Part shown: one piece after another, positions 19,686-29,745 of the stretch
Numbering within the stretch: position 1 is the first letter of the stretch
Layout: each line of letters begins with the position of its first letter
Assembly: GCF_000374325.1 (NCBI RefSeq)
Contig: NZ_KB894084.1
Location: 28,177-92,176 of the forward strand
Direction: 5' to 3'
DNA: 64,000 bases
DNA from: Allofustis seminis DSM 15817
GTDB taxonomy: Bacteria > Bacillota > Bacilli > Lactobacillales > Carnobacteriaceae_A
Program-made: the position numbers and the translations under genes
Notes under the pieces: generated by a model
The model's input: only the letters and a program-made list of their open reading frames with translations
The model's database searches: none
What the model was told of the DNA's origin: nothing

Positions 19686-21773
19686 GTGGCAAAAAGACAA
19701 TTTACTCTTGAAAAAACACGTAATATTGGTATTATGGCGCACATTGATGCCGGAAAAACTACCACCACTGAACGTATTCTTTTCTATGCAGGTCGTACGC
19801 ACAAAATTGGGGAAACTCATGACGGTGCAGCCGTAATGGACTGGATGGAAGAAGAAAAAGAACGTGGTATTACGATTACCTCTGCAGCGACTACTGCTCA
19901 GTGGAGAGAACATCGAGTAAACATTATTGATACACCTGGACACGTGGACTTTACCGTAGAGGTTGAACGTTCACTTCGCGTTCTTGACGGAGCTGTTACC
20001 GTATTGGATGCACAGTCTGGGGTAGAACCACAAACTGAAACTGTGTGGCGCCAAGCGACCACTTATAATGTCCCACGTATTGTGTTCGTTAACAAAATGG
20101 ACAAAATCGGAGCGGACTTCTTAAATGCTACAAAAACAATTACCGATCGTTTACAAGCAGATGCATGCCCAATTCAATTACCAATTGGTGCAGAAAATGA
20201 TTTTGAAGGAATTATTGACTTAGTAGATATGGATGCTGTGATCTATAACGATGATCTCGGAAAAGATATCTCTCATATCGAAATTCCAGAAGAATATCGT
20301 GCATTGGCTGAAGAATGGCGTGAAAACCTTCTTGAAAAACTTTCAGAATATGATGAAGACTTCATGATGAAATATCTTGAAGGAGAAGAAATTACAACCG
20401 ATGAAATTAAAGCCGCTATCCGTAAAGCAACATTAACGGTTGAATTCTTCCCAGTACTTTGCGGATCCGCCTTCAAAAACCGCGGAGTCCAACCAGTACT
20501 AGATGCTGTTATTGATTATCTTCCATCTCCACTGGATGTTCCTGCAATTGAAGGACATATTCCAGGAGAAGAAGACAAAATCGAAACACGCCCATCATCA
20601 GATGATGAACCATTTGCAGCATTAGCCTTTAAAGTGATGACAGATCCGTTCGTTGGTCGTCTAACATTCTTCCGCGTCTATTCTGGAACATTGGAAGCAG
20701 GAAGTTATGTATTGAATGCCTCATCAGACACTCGCGAACGTGTTGGACGTATCTTGCAAATGCATGCTAACAACCGTAGCGAAATTGAAGAAGTATTCTC
20801 TGGTGATATCGCTGCTGCTGTTGGACTTAAGAATACATCGACAGGGGATACACTATGTGCAGAAGATGCACCAATTATTCTCGAATCAATGGAATTCCCT
20901 GAGCCGGTAATTCAAGTTGCGATCGAACCTAAAACGAAAGCGGACCAAGATAAAATGGGTCTTGCCCTTCAAAAATTGGCAGAAGAAGATCCAACTTTCC
21001 GTGCTGAAACAGACCAAGAAACTGGCGAAACATTAATCTCTGGAATGGGTGAGCTTCACTTAGACGTTATCGTTGAGCGTTTACGCCGCGAATTCAAAGT
21101 GGAAGCGAACGTTGGAGCTCCTCAAGTTTCTTATCGTGAAACATTTACGAAAACAGTTGAAGCTGAAGGTAAATTCGTTCGTCAGTCTGGTGGTAAAGGT
21201 CAATATGGACATGTATGGATCGAATTCTCACCGAACGAAGAAGGCGCAGGATTTGAATTTGAAGATGCAATCGTCGGTGGGGTCGTACCACGTGAATACA
21301 TTCCATCAGTTGAAGATGGACTTAAAGCAGCAATGGAAAATGGTGTCTTAGCTGGTTTTCCACTTGTTGACGTTAAAGCCAAACTTTATGATGGTAGTTA
21401 CCACGATGTTGACTCGAGTGAGACAGCCTTTAAAGTGGCAGCAAGTCTTGCGCTTCGTGAGGCAGCTAAACGTGCAGGTGCCGTTATTCTTGAACCAATC
21501 ATGGAAGTAGAGATTACAGCGCCTGAAGAATATCTTGGCGATTTGATGGGTCATATCTCAGCACGTCGCGGAAGCATCGAAGGTAGCGAACAACGTAAAA
21601 ATGTTACAGTCGTTCGTGGACAAGTGCCACTATCTGAAATGTTCGGCTATGCGACAACATTACGTTCAGCTACACAAGGTCGTGGAACATTCGTAATGCA
21701 ATTCTCACATTATGCACAAGTTCCACAATCTATTGCAGATGAAATTATTGAAAGTCATGGTAGACAACAATAA
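19686..21773 (+). CDS. fusA: Elongation factor G
   Basis: EF-G is the GTPase that drives translocation of tRNA and mRNA on the ribosome. The start is GTG 19686 with AGAGGTG upstream; the length of 695 residues is normal. G-domain motifs are all present: [13 protein letters not shown] (P-loop, about residue 17), the [11 protein letters not shown] switch [10 protein letters not shown] (G3) and NKMDK (G4). Domain IV carries the [14 protein letters not shown] signature. It is the third gene of the str operon. The 135-bp gap after it holds a strong hairpin and a promoter for tuf. Confidence 0.98.
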   Translation: MAKRQFTLEKTRNIGIMAHIDAGKTTTTERILFYAGRTHKIGETHDGAAVMDWMEEEKERGITITSAATTAQWREHRVNIIDTPGHVDFTVEVERSLRVLDGAVTVLDAQSGVEPQTETVWRQATTYNVPRIVFVNKMDKIGADFLNATKTITDRLQADACPIQLPIGAENDFEGIIDLVDMDAVIYNDDLGKDISHIEIPEEYRALAEEWRENLLEKLSEYDEDFMMKYLEGEEITTDEIKAAIRKATLTVEFFPVLCGSAFKNRGVQPVLDAVIDYLPSPLDVPAIEGHIPGEEDKIETRPSSDDEPFAALAFKVMTDPFVGRLTFFRVYSGTLEAGSYVLNASSDTRERVGRILQMHANNRSEIEEVFSGDIAAAVGLKNTSTGDTLCAEDAPIILESMEFPEPVIQVAIEPKTKADQDKMGLALQKLAEEDPTFRAETDQETGETLISGMGELHLDVIVERLRREFKVEANVGAPQVSYRETFTKTVEAEGKFVRQSGGKGQYGHVWIEFSPNEEGAGFEFEDAIVGGVVPREYIPSVEDGLKAAMENGVLAGFPLVDVKAKLYDGSYHDVDSSETAFKVAASLALREAAKRAGAVILEPIMEVEITAPEEYLGDLMGHISARRGSIEGSEQRKNVTVVRGQVPLSEMFGYATTLRSATQGRGTFVMQFSHYAQVPQSIADEIIESHGRQQ

Positions 21774-21782
21774 TGCAGCATT

Positions 21783-21867
21783 CTGATTGAAGTTGAGTAA
21801 AAGGCGTTATCCGTTGCTTTTACTCCCTTCAATCAGTATAATGATTGAAGATAAGGGGATGCCCCTT
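21783..21867 (+). other. Alternative hairpins in the fusA-tuf gap
   Basis: The segment cttcaatcag (21827-21836) can pair upstream with ctgattgaag (21783-21792), extended by gagtaaaag/cttttactc, to form one long hairpin. It can also pair downstream with tgattgaag (21842-21850) to form a smaller one. The two are mutually exclusive. A third small hairpin, aagggg/cccctt (21853-21867), follows. The pairing is visible in the sequence; a switching role is inferred. Confidence 0.55.
21814..21842 (+). promoter_or_regulatory. Internal promoter for tuf
   Basis: TTGCTT (21814-21819), 17-bp spacer, exact TATAAT (21837-21842). The promoter is embedded in the inverted-repeat region, 66 bp before the tuf start. 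Confidence 0.65.
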
Positions 21868-21908
21868 TAAACCAAATAATCTAAAATCCTAAGGAGGAAC
21901 TATTTAAA

Positions 21909-23096
21909 ATGGGTAAAGAAAAATTTGATCGTACAAAACCACATATGAACATTGGTACCATTGGTCACGTTGACCACGGTAAAACCACTTTAACTGCAGC
22001 TATTACAACAGTGTTAGCAGAAAAAGGTCTTTCAGAGAAAAAAGACTATGCATCTATTGATGGTGCACCAGAAGAAAAAGAACGTGGAATTACTATTAAC
22101 ACTTCTCACGTAGAATATGAAACAGAAAAACGTCACTATGCACACATTGATGCACCTGGACACGCTGACTACGTTAAAAACATGATTACGGGTGCAGCAC
22201 AAATGGACGGTGCAATCCTTGTTGTTTCTGCAGCTGATGGTCCTATGCCACAAACTCGTGAACATATCCTACTATCTCGTCAAGTTGGTGTTCCATACAT
22301 CGTAGTATTCTTGAACAAACTTGATATGGTAGATGATGAAGAGCTTGTAGAATTAGTTGAAATGGAAGTTCGTGATCTTCTAAATGAATATGACTTCCCT
22401 GGAGATGACACACCAGTTATCGCAGGTTCCGCATTGAAAGCTATCGAAGATCCTCATAGTAAATGGGGCGACAAAGTGATGGAACTTATGGATGCTGTTG
22501 ATGAATATATCCCAGAACCAGAACGTGACGCTAACAAACCATTCTTAATGCCTGTTGAAGACGTGTTCTCAATTTCTGGACGTGGTACTGTAGCAACCGG
22601 TCGTGTAGAACAAGGTCGTGTTGAAGTAGGTAATGAAGTAGAAATCGTTGGTTTACGCGATACCGCTAAAACAACTGTTACCGGAATCGAAATGTTCCGT
22701 AAACTTCTTGACTACGCAGAAGCTGGAGATAACATTGGAGCACTTCTACGTGGTGTAGGTCGTGATGAAGTAGAACGTGGACAAGTTTTAGCAACACCAG
22801 GTTCTATCACACCTCATACAACCTTTGAAGGTGAAGTATATGTCTTATCAAAAGAAGAAGGCGGACGTCATACCCCATTCTTCTCAAATTATCGCCCACA
22901 ATTCTACTTCCGTACAACGGACGTTACAGGTGTTATCACATTACCAGAAGGAACCGAAATGGTTATGCCTGGTGACAACACAAACATGCATGTAGAATTG
23001 ATTGCACCAATCGCTGTTGAAGAAGGAACACGTTTCACAATTCGTGAAGGTGGCCGTACAGTTGGTGCTGGTGTTGTAACAAAAATTGATAAATAA
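21909..23096 (+). CDS. tuf: Elongation factor Tu
   Basis: EF-Tu delivers aminoacyl-tRNA to the ribosomal A site as a GTP complex. It has 395 residues with AAGGAGG before ATG. G-domain motifs are [11 protein letters not shown] (P-loop), [14 protein letters not shown] (switch I), [12 protein letters not shown] (G3) and the NKLD G4 motif in [10 protein letters not shown]. Domain II has [13 protein letters not shown]. Codon choice is strongly biased, as expected for one of the most abundant proteins. It is expressed both by read-through from fusA and from its own promoter, and ends at a terminator. Confidence 0.98.
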   Translation: MGKEKFDRTKPHMNIGTIGHVDHGKTTLTAAITTVLAEKGLSEKKDYASIDGAPEEKERGITINTSHVEYETEKRHYAHIDAPGHADYVKNMITGAAQMDGAILVVSAADGPMPQTREHILLSRQVGVPYIVVFLNKLDMVDDEELVELVEMEVRDLLNEYDFPGDDTPVIAGSALKAIEDPHSKWGDKVMELMDAVDEYIPEPERDANKPFLMPVEDVFSISGRGTVATGRVEQGRVEVGNEVEIVGLRDTAKTTVTGIEMFRKLLDYAEAGDNIGALLRGVGRDEVERGQVLATPGSITPHTTFEGEVYVLSKEEGGRHTPFFSNYRPQFYFRTTDVTGVITLPEGTEMVMPGDNTNMHVELIAPIAVEEGTRFTIREGGRTVGAGVVTKIDK

Positions 23097-23103
23097 TTCA
23101 TTA

Positions 23104-23137
23104 AAAAAAGCTGACGCCTAAGCGTCAGCTTTTTTAT
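23104..23137 (+). terminator. Intrinsic terminator after tuf
   Basis: aaaaaagctgacgc / gcgtcagctttttt around a 4-nt loop, ending in a T-run. The remaining sequence to 23372 is AT-rich with no further gene. Confidence 0.95.
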
Positions 23138-23372
23138 TTTCCAAAATAATAATAACTCTCTACAAAAAGATGAGCGTCAAATTATTGAAAATAGGATAAC
23201 CAAATAGGGAAGTTGGAAAATTGTATATAAATAATAGATGATATGATAGGATAATTTTAATAAATATTAGGATTGTAAAATAAGAAAGCAGCCAAAAAGA
23301 AAGCCGCTTCTAATGATGTGTGGCAATTGATGATTTTTTGAAGAATATAAAGTGTGCTTGAGGAGAAATAAA

Positions 23373-23780
23373 ATGGGAAAAATTATAATTAAGGAAGATA
23401 TATTGCCAGTTTTAGATAGTGTGCTTAGACTATATGACGATGTCTCTTGGAGTGCTTATACATCTAATCCAGAGCAACTGGAAAAGGCCTTGAAGAATTC
23501 TTTAAAAGTTTGGACTGTATGGGACGATGAGCAATTAATTGGCTTAGCCAGAGTTGTAGGCGATGGTTATACCATTATTTATATTCAAGATATTTTAATC
23601 TTACAAGCTTATCAAGGTAGAGGATTAGGGAGTCAACTTTTAAAAATAATCCTTGAAGAGTATCAATATGTGCGACAAATTGTTTTATTAACTGAAAATA
23701 GTGAAAAAACAAAAAGATTTTATAAGAAAAATGCTCTTATGCCAGTGGATAATTATCAATGCATCGCTTTTATGAAATAA
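23373..23780 (+). CDS. GNAT family N-acetyltransferase
   Basis: A 135-residue single-domain acetyltransferase of the GNAT fold. The acetyl-CoA loop is visible as LQAYQGRGLGSQLLK (Q/R-x-x-G-x-G/A pattern, about residues 81-95). It is preceded by the beta-4 strand YIQDILIL and followed by a helix and KRFYKKNALMPVDNYQCIAF, the usual C-terminal Tyr-containing segment. The start at ATG 23373 is chosen because AGGAGA lies 7 bp upstream; a GTG at 23352 lacks such a site. The substrate cannot be predicted. It stands alone between tuf and the S10 operon, flanked by terminators, with lower codon bias than its neighbours. Confidence 0.85.
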   Translation: MGKIIIKEDILPVLDSVLRLYDDVSWSAYTSNPEQLEKALKNSLKVWTVWDDEQLIGLARVVGDGYTIIYIQDILILQAYQGRGLGSQLLKIILEEYQYVRQIVLLTENSEKTKRFYKKNALMPVDNYQCIAFMK

Positions 23781-23875
23781 TGAAGTGGTGCTGATTATTT
23801 CATGCCACTAGATGCATATCATTTTCATATTTTGGTGCAGATTTTATTGTAAAAGTTAAGTATTAAAAAAAATTG

Positions 23876-23907
23876 GAAATGCCCTTCAAGGGTATTTTCT
23901 TTTTTTA
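23876..23907 (+). terminator. Intrinsic terminator after the GNAT gene
   Basis: gaaatgccc / gggtatttt(c) stem with a 5-nt loop and a T7 run, about 95 bp downstream of the stop. Confidence 0.8.
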
Positions 23908-23960
23908 TTGAGCAAAAGATGCCATCTTTTTAAAAGATAGCGAAAAATATAAAAGAAGCC

Positions 23961-23989
23961 TTGCACTCCATAGCCATTCATAGTATACT
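23961..23989 (+). promoter_or_regulatory. Promoter of the S10-spc-alpha cluster
   Basis: TTGCAC (23961-23966), 17-bp spacer, TATACT (23984-23989), about 175 bp before rpsJ. Confidence 0.75.
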
Positions 23990-23995
23990 ATTTGA

Positions 23996-24163
23996 TGTGC
24001 CTTGAGAAAGGGATAGGGATTAGTGCGCCCTTTTTTAAGGTAAAACAGCGATGAAGTGAGAGGTTGCGACACACTAGGGTGCGTTGGCACCGGCTAGCCA
24101 TGAGAGTGTGCCGGAAATTTTCGCGGAGCTAGTTTATTATTTAAATAAGCGAGGAGGGTTATC
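23996..24163 (+). ncRNA. Structured leader RNA of the S10 operon
   Basis: The leader contains a nested fold. An outer helix cacac (24070-24074) / gtgtg (24106-24110) encloses a perfect hairpin ggtgc-gttg-gcacc (24078-24091) and the self-complementary ggctagcc. A weaker aaaggg..cccttttttt element lies upstream near 24006-24040 and could act as an attenuator. In E. coli L4 controls this operon through its leader; a similar role here is inference only. Confidence 0.5.
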
Positions 24164-24472
24164 ATGGCAAAACAAAAAATTCGTATTCGTTTGAAAGCTT
24201 ACGAACACGGTGTACTTGATCAATCAGCAGAGAAAATCGTTCAAACTGCAACACGTACAGGCGCAGAAGTAGCAGGACCTGTTCCACTACCAACAGAACG
24301 TCAATTGTTCACAATCATTCGTTCACCACACGTCTATAAAGACTCACGTGAACAGTTTGAAATGAGAACTCATAAACGTTTGATCGACATCATCAATCCT
24401 ACACCTAAAACGGTTGATGCTCTAACTAAATTAGACTTGCCAAGCGGTGTAGATATTGAAATCAAGCTATAA
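24164..24472 (+). CDS. rpsJ: 30S ribosomal protein S10
   Basis: S10 belongs to the 30S head and, as NusE, to antitermination complexes with NusB. At 102 residues it is standard length. Conserved segments are [11 protein letters not shown] at the start, [29 protein letters not shown] in the middle (landmark loop near residue 45) and the C-terminal [19 protein letters not shown] precedes the ATG. It is the first gene of the S10 operon, 27 bp before rplC, and follows a structured leader. Confidence 0.98.
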   Translation: MAKQKIRIRLKAYEHGVLDQSAEKIVQTATRTGAEVAGPVPLPTERQLFTIIRSPHVYKDSREQFEMRTHKRLIDIINPTPKTVDALTKLDLPSGVDIEIKL

Positions 24473-24499
24473 AAATAAAGAATAAATGGAGGTGTACTC

Positions 24500-25147
24500 A
24501 TGACCAAAGGAATCTTAGGGAAAAAAGTCGGAATGACTCAAGTTTTCACAGATAATGGTGAACTCGTTCCTGTAACAGTGATCGAAGTTCAACCAAACGT
24601 TGTTTTACAAGTGAAAACCAATGAAACAGACGGCTATGAATCCGTTCAGCTCGGCGCTTTCGATAAACGTGAAGTGCTTGCAACACAAGCTGAACAAGGT
24701 CATGCAAAAAAAACAGATACTGCTCCTAAGCGCTTCGTTAGAGAAATTCGCAACGCAGAGCTTGGAGAGGTATCCGTTGGCGATACAGTAGGCGTAGAAT
24801 TATTTGAAGAAGGCGAATTAGTAGACGTTACGGGTACAACCAAAGGGAAAGGTTTCCAAGGAGTCATCAAACGTCATGGTCAAAGTACTGGACCAATGGC
24901 TCATGGTTCTCGATTCCACCGTCGTCCGGGGGCTATGGAAGCTGCAACAGCACCAGCTCGCGTTCGTAAAGGCAAAAAATTGCCAGGACGCATGGGCGGC
25001 AAAACAGTAACGATTCAAAATCTTGAAATTGTTCGCGTAGATGCTGAACGAAACGTACTACTCATCAGAGGGAACGTTCCAGGATCTAAAAAATCTTACG
25101 TTGAAATTAAATCTGCCGTAAAAATCGGCGATACACAATTAGACTAG
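24500..25147 (+). CDS. rplC: 50S ribosomal protein L3
   Basis: L3 initiates 50S assembly and reaches the peptidyl-transferase centre. The product is 215 residues, normal for Firmicutes. The opening [14 protein letters not shown] and the central loop [16 protein letters not shown] and [14 protein letters not shown] are diagnostic. The ATG lies behind GGAGGTG. It sits in the fixed rpsJ-rplC-rplD order with an 18-bp gap to rplD. Confidence 0.98.
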   Translation: MTKGILGKKVGMTQVFTDNGELVPVTVIEVQPNVVLQVKTNETDGYESVQLGAFDKREVLATQAEQGHAKKTDTAPKRFVREIRNAELGEVSVGDTVGVELFEEGELVDVTGTTKGKGFQGVIKRHGQSTGPMAHGSRFHRRPGAMEAATAPARVRKGKKLPGRMGGKTVTIQNLEIVRVDAERNVLLIRGNVPGSKKSYVEIKSAVKIGDTQLD

Positions 25148-25165
25148 GAAGGGAGGATTTGAATT

Positions 25166-25789
25166 ATGCCGACAGTTAAATTATTTGCACAAGACGGAAC
25201 CAACCAAGGCGAAGTAAAACTAAATGAAGCAGTCTTCGGTGTGGAACCAAATAATCAATTAATTTATGACGCAGTTGTTAGCCAACGCGCACGTCTACGT
25301 CAAGGAACTCACGCAACTAAAACGCGTGGTGAAGTACGTGGCGGAGGTAAAAAACCATGGCGTCAAAAAGGAACCGGTCGTGCACGACATGGCTCAATGC
25401 GCTCACCTATTTGGGTTGGCGGTGGAGTAGTATTCGGACCGACCCCACGTTCATATGGTAGTCGTCTACCTAAAAAATCACGTCGTTTAGCACTCAAATC
25501 TATTCTTTCTCAGAAAGTATTAGACAATGAGCTAATCGTTGTTGATTCAATTCAATTAGAACAACCAAAAACAAAACAATTTAAAGCTGTTTTAGACCAA
25601 TTACAAGTTACTGGTAAAGTGCTTGTTGTAGTCGATGAGTTAACTGAAAATATTGTCCGCGCATCCAATAATTTACAAAATGTTAAAGTAAGTCTTGCAG
25701 GTCGCATCTCAGTATTGGACATTATCTCAGCAGACCAAGTCGTCTTCACAAAAGCAGCATTAAATGAAGTAGAGGAGGCTCTTCAATAA
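25166..25789 (+). CDS. rplD: 50S ribosomal protein L4
   Basis: L4 lines the nascent peptide exit tunnel and in E. coli also represses the S10 operon. The protein has 207 residues. The extended tunnel loop is visible as [19 protein letters not shown] with the following [13 protein letters not shown], where macrolide-resistance changes are known to map; it looks wild type. The stop codon overlaps the ATG of rplW by one base, indicating translational coupling. Confidence 0.98.
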   Translation: MPTVKLFAQDGTNQGEVKLNEAVFGVEPNNQLIYDAVVSQRARLRQGTHATKTRGEVRGGGKKPWRQKGTGRARHGSMRSPIWVGGGVVFGPTPRSYGSRLPKKSRRLALKSILSQKVLDNELIVVDSIQLEQPKTKQFKAVLDQLQVTGKVLVVVDELTENIVRASNNLQNVKVSLAGRISVLDIISADQVVFTKAALNEVEEALQ

Positions 25790-26088
25790 TGGATGCACGT
25801 AACGTAATTTTGCGCCCAGTCATTACAGAATCTTCTGTACATGCTATGGATGACAAGAAATATACATTCCTCGTTCACCCAAAAGCGAACAAAGTACAAG
25901 TTCGTCACGCAATAGAAGAAATCTTTGATGTAGAAGTTGAAAAAGTAAACATTATGAACATCAAACCAAAAGCAAAACGTTTCGGTCGTTATGAAGGGTT
26001 TACCGCAGGCCGTAAAAAAGCTATCGTAACTCTAACTAATGCATCGAAAGATATTGAAATTTTTGGTAAAGAACTCGACGAAGAATAA
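25789..26088 (+). CDS. rplW: 50S ribosomal protein L23
   Basis: L23 sits at the tunnel exit and is the docking site for trigger factor and SRP. It has 99 residues, the short bacterial form. Conserved features are [11 protein letters not shown] at the start, the [12 protein letters not shown] strand and [20 protein letters not shown]. The start codon overlaps the rplD stop, and AGAGGAGG lies inside the rplD end. Next is rplB after 38 bp. Confidence 0.97.
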   Translation: MDARNVILRPVITESSVHAMDDKKYTFLVHPKANKVQVRHAIEEIFDVEVEKVNIMNIKPKAKRFGRYEGFTAGRKKAIVTLTNASKDIEIFGKELDEE

Positions 26089-26126
26089 AAGAAATACTTA
26101 CAAGAAATCGATAGGAGGGAAAGAAC

Positions 26127-26969
26127 GTGGCAATTAAGCATTATAAACCGACTTCAAATGGTCGTCGTAATATGAGCGCATTAACAAATAGCGAAATTAC
26201 GACAAAAAAACCTGAAAAAACATTGCTTGTACCAAATCCAAAACGTGCAGGACGTAACCATCAAGGTCGCATCACAACCCGTCATCATGGCGGAGGCCAC
26301 AAACACCAATATCGTATTATTGATTTCAAACGTCGTCAAGACGACATTCGCGGAATTGTTAAAACGATTGAATACGATCCAAACCGCTCCGCTAATATTT
26401 GTTTAATCCAATACGAAAATGGTGTAAAAACTTACATCATCGCACCAAAAGGAATTAAAGTTGGCGATGAAGTAATGTCAGGAGAAAGCGTAGATATTAA
26501 AGTAGGTAATGCATTACCTCTTAAAAACATTCCGGTAGGTACACTGGTTCATAACATCGAATTAAAACCAGGACGCGGCGGACAATTAGTTCGTTCTGCA
26601 GGTACAGGCGCTCAAGTTTTAGGTAAAGAAGGCAAATATGTCCTTGTACGTCTAAGCTCAACCGAAAACCGTCTTATCTTAGCAGAATGCCGTGCAACTA
26701 TCGGTGTTGTTGGAAATGAACAACATGAACTTGTTCGCATTGGTAAAGCAGGGCGCAATCGCTGGTTAGGCAAACGTCCAGCTGTTCGCGGATCTGCTAT
26801 GAACCCTAACGATCACCCACATGGTGGTGGGGAAGGAAAAACCGGTATCGGTATGCCTAGCCCAATGACTCCATGGGGTAAACCAACACTTGGTAAGAAA
26901 ACACGTCGTCAAAAACAATCAGATGCGTTAATCGTACGCCGTCGTCGTGCTAAAAAACGCAACAAATAA
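26127..26969 (+). CDS. rplB: 50S ribosomal protein L2
   Basis: L2 is needed for subunit association and peptidyl-transferase activity. It starts at GTG behind TAGGAGGG and is 280 residues long, slightly above the common 276-277. The C-terminal functional segment is present: [19 protein letters not shown], including the conserved His needed for activity in E. coli L2, then [12 protein letters not shown] and a basic tail. An unusual 91-bp gap with a strong hairpin separates it from rpsS. Confidence 0.98.
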   Translation: MAIKHYKPTSNGRRNMSALTNSEITTKKPEKTLLVPNPKRAGRNHQGRITTRHHGGGHKHQYRIIDFKRRQDDIRGIVKTIEYDPNRSANICLIQYENGVKTYIIAPKGIKVGDEVMSGESVDIKVGNALPLKNIPVGTLVHNIELKPGRGGQLVRSAGTGAQVLGKEGKYVLVRLSSTENRLILAECRATIGVVGNEQHELVRIGKAGRNRWLGKRPAVRGSAMNPNDHPHGGGEGKTGIGMPSPMTPWGKPTLGKKTRRQKQSDALIVRRRRAKKRNK

Positions 26970-26986
26970 TTAACAGTGAATTTAAA

Positions 26987-27024
26987 AGGTGGTTTGATGC
27001 TCATTGTGAGCGTCAACCTCACCT
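26987..27024 (+). other. Strong hairpin between rplB and rpsS
   Basis: Inner stem ttgatgctca (26994-27003) / tgagcgtcaa (27007-27016) with a 3-nt loop and one G-U, extended by aggtg / cacct. There is no T-run. It occupies a 91-bp gap where neighbouring genes are usually spaced by 3 to 40 bp. Possible protein-binding or RNA-processing site. Confidence 0.6.
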
Positions 27025-27060
27025 ATATCAAGAACTCATTCCAGTAAAGGAGGGCACTAG

Positions 27061-27339
27061 ATGGCTCGTAGTTTGAAAAAAGGACCTTTCGTGGATGACC
27101 ATTTAATGAAAAAAGTAAAAGAAATGGACGAAAATAACAAACGCGTAATCCGTACATGGTCACGTCGTTCAACTATTTTCCCTAACTTTGTGGGTCATAC
27201 GATTGCAGTTTATGATGGAAGAAAACACGTTCCAGTCTATATCCAAGAAGATATGGTTGGACATAAACTCGGTGAATTCGCACCAACAAGAACATTCCGC
27301 GGACACTCAAAAAGTGATCGCACGACTAAAGTCTTTTAA
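27061..27339 (+). CDS. rpsS: 30S ribosomal protein S19
   Basis: S19 binds 16S rRNA in the 30S head near the A-site finger. The 92-residue product begins [15 protein letters not shown] and ends with the conserved [20 protein letters not shown] segment. The ATG follows AAAGGAGGG. It follows the rplB-rpsS hairpin, and rplV starts 21 bp downstream. Confidence 0.98.
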   Translation: MARSLKKGPFVDDHLMKKVKEMDENNKRVIRTWSRRSTIFPNFVGHTIAVYDGRKHVPVYIQEDMVGHKLGEFAPTRTFRGHSKSDRTTKVF

Positions 27340-27360
27340 TTGCGAAAGGAGGAAACAATA

Positions 27361-27717
27361 ATGGCAGAAACCATTACAGAAGCAAGAGCTGTTGCTAAAA
27401 CGGTACGCATTGCACCACGCAAAGTTCGTTTAGTTGTTGATGCTATTCGAGGTAAAAATGTAGCAGATGCTATTTCTACCCTTCATTTCGCAAATAGAGG
27501 TGCAGCTGAAGCCGTAGAAAAAGTATTGATGTCAGCGATCGCAAATGCTGAACACAACTTTGATTTATATGCAGAAGATTTATATGTAAAAGAAGCGTAC
27601 GTTGATGAAGGACCAACATTAAAACGGTTCCGCCCTCGCGCTCAAGGCGCAGCATCACGCATCAACAAACGCACAAGCCACATTACAATTGTGGTATCTG
27701 AACACGAGGAGGGGTAA
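27361..27717 (+). CDS. rplV: 50S ribosomal protein L22
   Basis: L22 contributes the beta-hairpin that narrows the exit tunnel. I use ATG 27361 because AAAGGAGG lies 8 bp upstream; an in-frame TTG at 27340 would place that site inside the gene. At 118 residues it is normal length. Conserved features are [17 protein letters not shown] and the hairpin [24 protein letters not shown], which looks wild type with respect to macrolide resistance. rpsC follows after 6 bp. Confidence 0.97.
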   Translation: MAETITEARAVAKTVRIAPRKVRLVVDAIRGKNVADAISTLHFANRGAAEAVEKVLMSAIANAEHNFDLYAEDLYVKEAYVDEGPTLKRFRPRAQGAASRINKRTSHITIVVSEHEEG

Positions 27718-27723
27718 GATACA

Positions 27724-28383
27724 ATGGGTCAAAAAGTTAATCCACATGGTTTACGAGTAGGCGTTATCCAAGATTGGGATGCAAAATGGTTCGCAAATGA
27801 CAAAGATTTTGGCGACATCTTGCACGAAGACTTAGCCATCCGTAACCTTATTGATGAAAAACTGAGCGATGCTTCTGTATCACGTGTAGAAATTGAACGT
27901 GCCGCTAACCGTGTCAACGTATCAATTCATACCGCTAAACCAGGAATGGTTATTGGAAAAGGCGGATCAGAAGTAGACGCATTGAGAAATGAACTCAATC
28001 ATTTAACAGGTAAACGCGTTCATGTGAATGTTATTGAAATCAAAAAACCTGAACTTGACGCACAACTTGTTGCAGAAAACATTGCAGAACAATTAGAAAA
28101 TCGTATCGCATTCCGTCGCGCACAAAAACAAGCGATCCAACGCACCATGCGTGCAGGAGCTGAAGGTATTCGCACCCAAGTTTCTGGACGTTTGAATGGC
28201 GCGGATATGGCGCGTACAGAAGGATTTGCTGAAGGAACAGTTCCACTACATACCATTCGTGCGGATATTGACTATGCACACGTTGAAGCCGATACTACTT
28301 ATGGTAAACTCGGCGTAAAAGTATGGATTTCAAAAGGAGAAGTTCTTCCAGAAGTCGCAGATGATTCGGAAGGAGGAAAATAA
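27724..28383 (+). CDS. rpsC: 30S ribosomal protein S3
   Basis: S3 forms part of the mRNA entry channel and has helicase-like function with S4. The product has 219 residues. It begins [19 protein letters not shown], contains a KH domain with the GKGGSEV turn ([16 protein letters not shown]) and ends with the conserved [19 protein letters not shown] region. It is separated from rplP by only 3 bp, suggesting coupled translation. Confidence 0.98.
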   Translation: MGQKVNPHGLRVGVIQDWDAKWFANDKDFGDILHEDLAIRNLIDEKLSDASVSRVEIERAANRVNVSIHTAKPGMVIGKGGSEVDALRNELNHLTGKRVHVNVIEIKKPELDAQLVAENIAEQLENRIAFRRAQKQAIQRTMRAGAEGIRTQVSGRLNGADMARTEGFAEGTVPLHTIRADIDYAHVEADTTYGKLGVKVWISKGEVLPEVADDSEGGK

Positions 28384-28386
28384 TCG

Positions 28387-28818
28387 ATGTTAGTACCTAA
28401 ACGTGTTAAATACCGTCGCGAATTCCGCGGTCGCATGCGCGGGGAAGCTAAAGGCGGTAAAGAAATTGCATATGGCCAATATGGTCTACAAGCTGTCGAT
28501 TCCAAATGGATTACGAGTCGTCAAATTGAAGCTGCGCGTGTCGCAATGACTCGTTATATGAAACGTGGCGGGAAAGTATGGATTAAAATTTTCCCACACA
28601 AACCAGTGACTGCTAAAGCGATTGGGGTACGTATGGGGTCTGGTAAAGGTGCACCAGAAGGATGGGTCGCACCAGTAAAACGTGGAAAAATCATGTTTGA
28701 AGTTGCCGGAGTTCCAGAAGAAGTAGCTCGCGAAGCTTTACGCTTAGCATCACACAAATTACCAGTTAGAACGAGATTTGTTGCTCGTGAAGAAAGTGGT
28801 GACTCGGATGAAAGCTAA
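28387..28818 (+). CDS. rplP: 50S ribosomal protein L16
   Basis: L16 binds 23S rRNA near the A site and helps position tRNA; it is a known target for evernimicin resistance. The 143-residue protein begins [15 protein letters not shown] and includes the [23 protein letters not shown] loop (here [15 protein letters not shown]). The ATG follows GGAAGGAGG located at the end of rpsC. Its last 11 bp overlap the start of rpmC. Confidence 0.98.
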   Translation: MLVPKRVKYRREFRGRMRGEAKGGKEIAYGQYGLQAVDSKWITSRQIEAARVAMTRYMKRGGKVWIKIFPHKPVTAKAIGVRMGSGKGAPEGWVAPVKRGKIMFEVAGVPEEVAREALRLASHKLPVRTRFVAREESGDSDES

Positions 28819-28999
28819 AGAATTAAAAGAATTATCCACTGAAGAATTAGTGAAATTAGAAGCTGACTACCGTGATGAATTGTTCAACTTGCGTTTTCAG
28901 TTAGCAACTGGGCAGCTAGAGAACACTGCACGCATTAAACAAGTTCGCAAAAATATCGCACGTGTAAAAACCGTCTTACGCGCTGCAGAACTTGCTTAG
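28808..28999 (+). CDS. rpmC: 50S ribosomal protein L29
   Basis: Small two-helix protein L29 next to the tunnel exit, 63 residues: [15 protein letters not shown] followed by the conserved [19 protein letters not shown] and [12 protein letters not shown]. The ATG at 28808 gives the canonical start and overlaps rplP by 11 bp in another frame. The ribosome-binding site (gtggtg) is weak, so expression probably depends on translational coupling to rplP. Confidence 0.96.
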   Translation: MKAKELKELSTEELVKLEADYRDELFNLRFQLATGQLENTARIKQVRKNIARVKTVLRAAELA

Positions 29000-29052
29000 G
29001 TAGACAGTCTGTCGGTTTGATCGAATGAATCGAGAGAAGAAGGAGGCAGAAA

Positions 29053-29316
29053 ATGGCCGAACGTAACAATCGTAAGGAATATGTTGGACGTGTGGTATCC
29101 GATAAAATGGAAAAAACCATCGTTGTTGAAATTTCAACACGTAAACCACACCCTAAATATCGTAAAAGAATCAAATTTTCAACTAGACTAAAAGCTCATG
29201 ATGAAAATAATCAAGCAAAAGAGGGCGACTTAGTTCGTATTATGGAAACTCGTCCCCTATCAAAAGATAAACGTTTCCGCTTAGTAGAGATTGTAGAGGA
29301 AGCAATCGTTTTATAA
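29053..29316 (+). CDS. rpsQ: 30S ribosomal protein S17
   Basis: S17 binds 16S rRNA helices 7 and 11 early in 30S assembly. The protein is 87 residues long. The conserved [18 protein letters not shown] and the [18 protein letters not shown] tail are diagnostic. GAAGGAGG precedes the ATG. The 53-bp gap after rpmC contains only minor dyads. Confidence 0.97.
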   Translation: MAERNNRKEYVGRVVSDKMEKTIVVEISTRKPHPKYRKRIKFSTRLKAHDENNQAKEGDLVRIMETRPLSKDKRFRLVEIVEEAIVL

Positions 29317-29351
29317 TCTCAGACGGAACAGCTTGAAAGGAGGATACGAAC

Positions 29352-29720
29352 ATGCTTCAAGAAGAAAGTATTATGAAAGTGGCAGATAACTCCGGCGCTC
29401 GTCTTGTAAAAGTCATCCGCGTACTCGGAGGTAGTGATGTAAAATATGGAAACATTGGTGATGAAGTTATTGTTTCTGTTAGACAAGCTACACCAGGCGG
29501 CGTTGTCAAAAAAGGTGAAGTGGTACGCGCGGTTATTGTCCGCACAAAATCCGGCGCTCGTCGCTTAGATGGTTCATATATCAAGTTTGATGAAAATGCT
29601 TGTGTGATTATTAGAGAAGACAAATCCCCACGCGGAACACGTATTTTTGGACCAGTCGCTCGTGAATTACGTGAAAATAACTTCATGCGCATCGTATCAC
29701 TTGCGCCAGAAGTACTATAA
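29352..29720 (+). CDS. rplN: 50S ribosomal protein L14
   Basis: L14 lies at the subunit interface, contacting helix 44 of the 30S, and is the docking site of the silencing factor RsfS. It has 122 residues, beginning [16 protein letters not shown] (most homologues start MIQQES). Core segments are [15 protein letters not shown] and [29 protein letters not shown]. The ATG is preceded by AAAGGAGG. It starts the spc part of the cluster. Confidence 0.98.
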   Translation: MLQEESIMKVADNSGARLVKVIRVLGGSDVKYGNIGDEVIVSVRQATPGGVVKKGEVVRAVIVRTKSGARRLDGSYIKFDENACVIIREDKSPRGTRIFGPVARELRENNFMRIVSLAPEVL

Positions 29721-29745
29721 GTAAAGTATCAAGGAGGTGCGCAGT

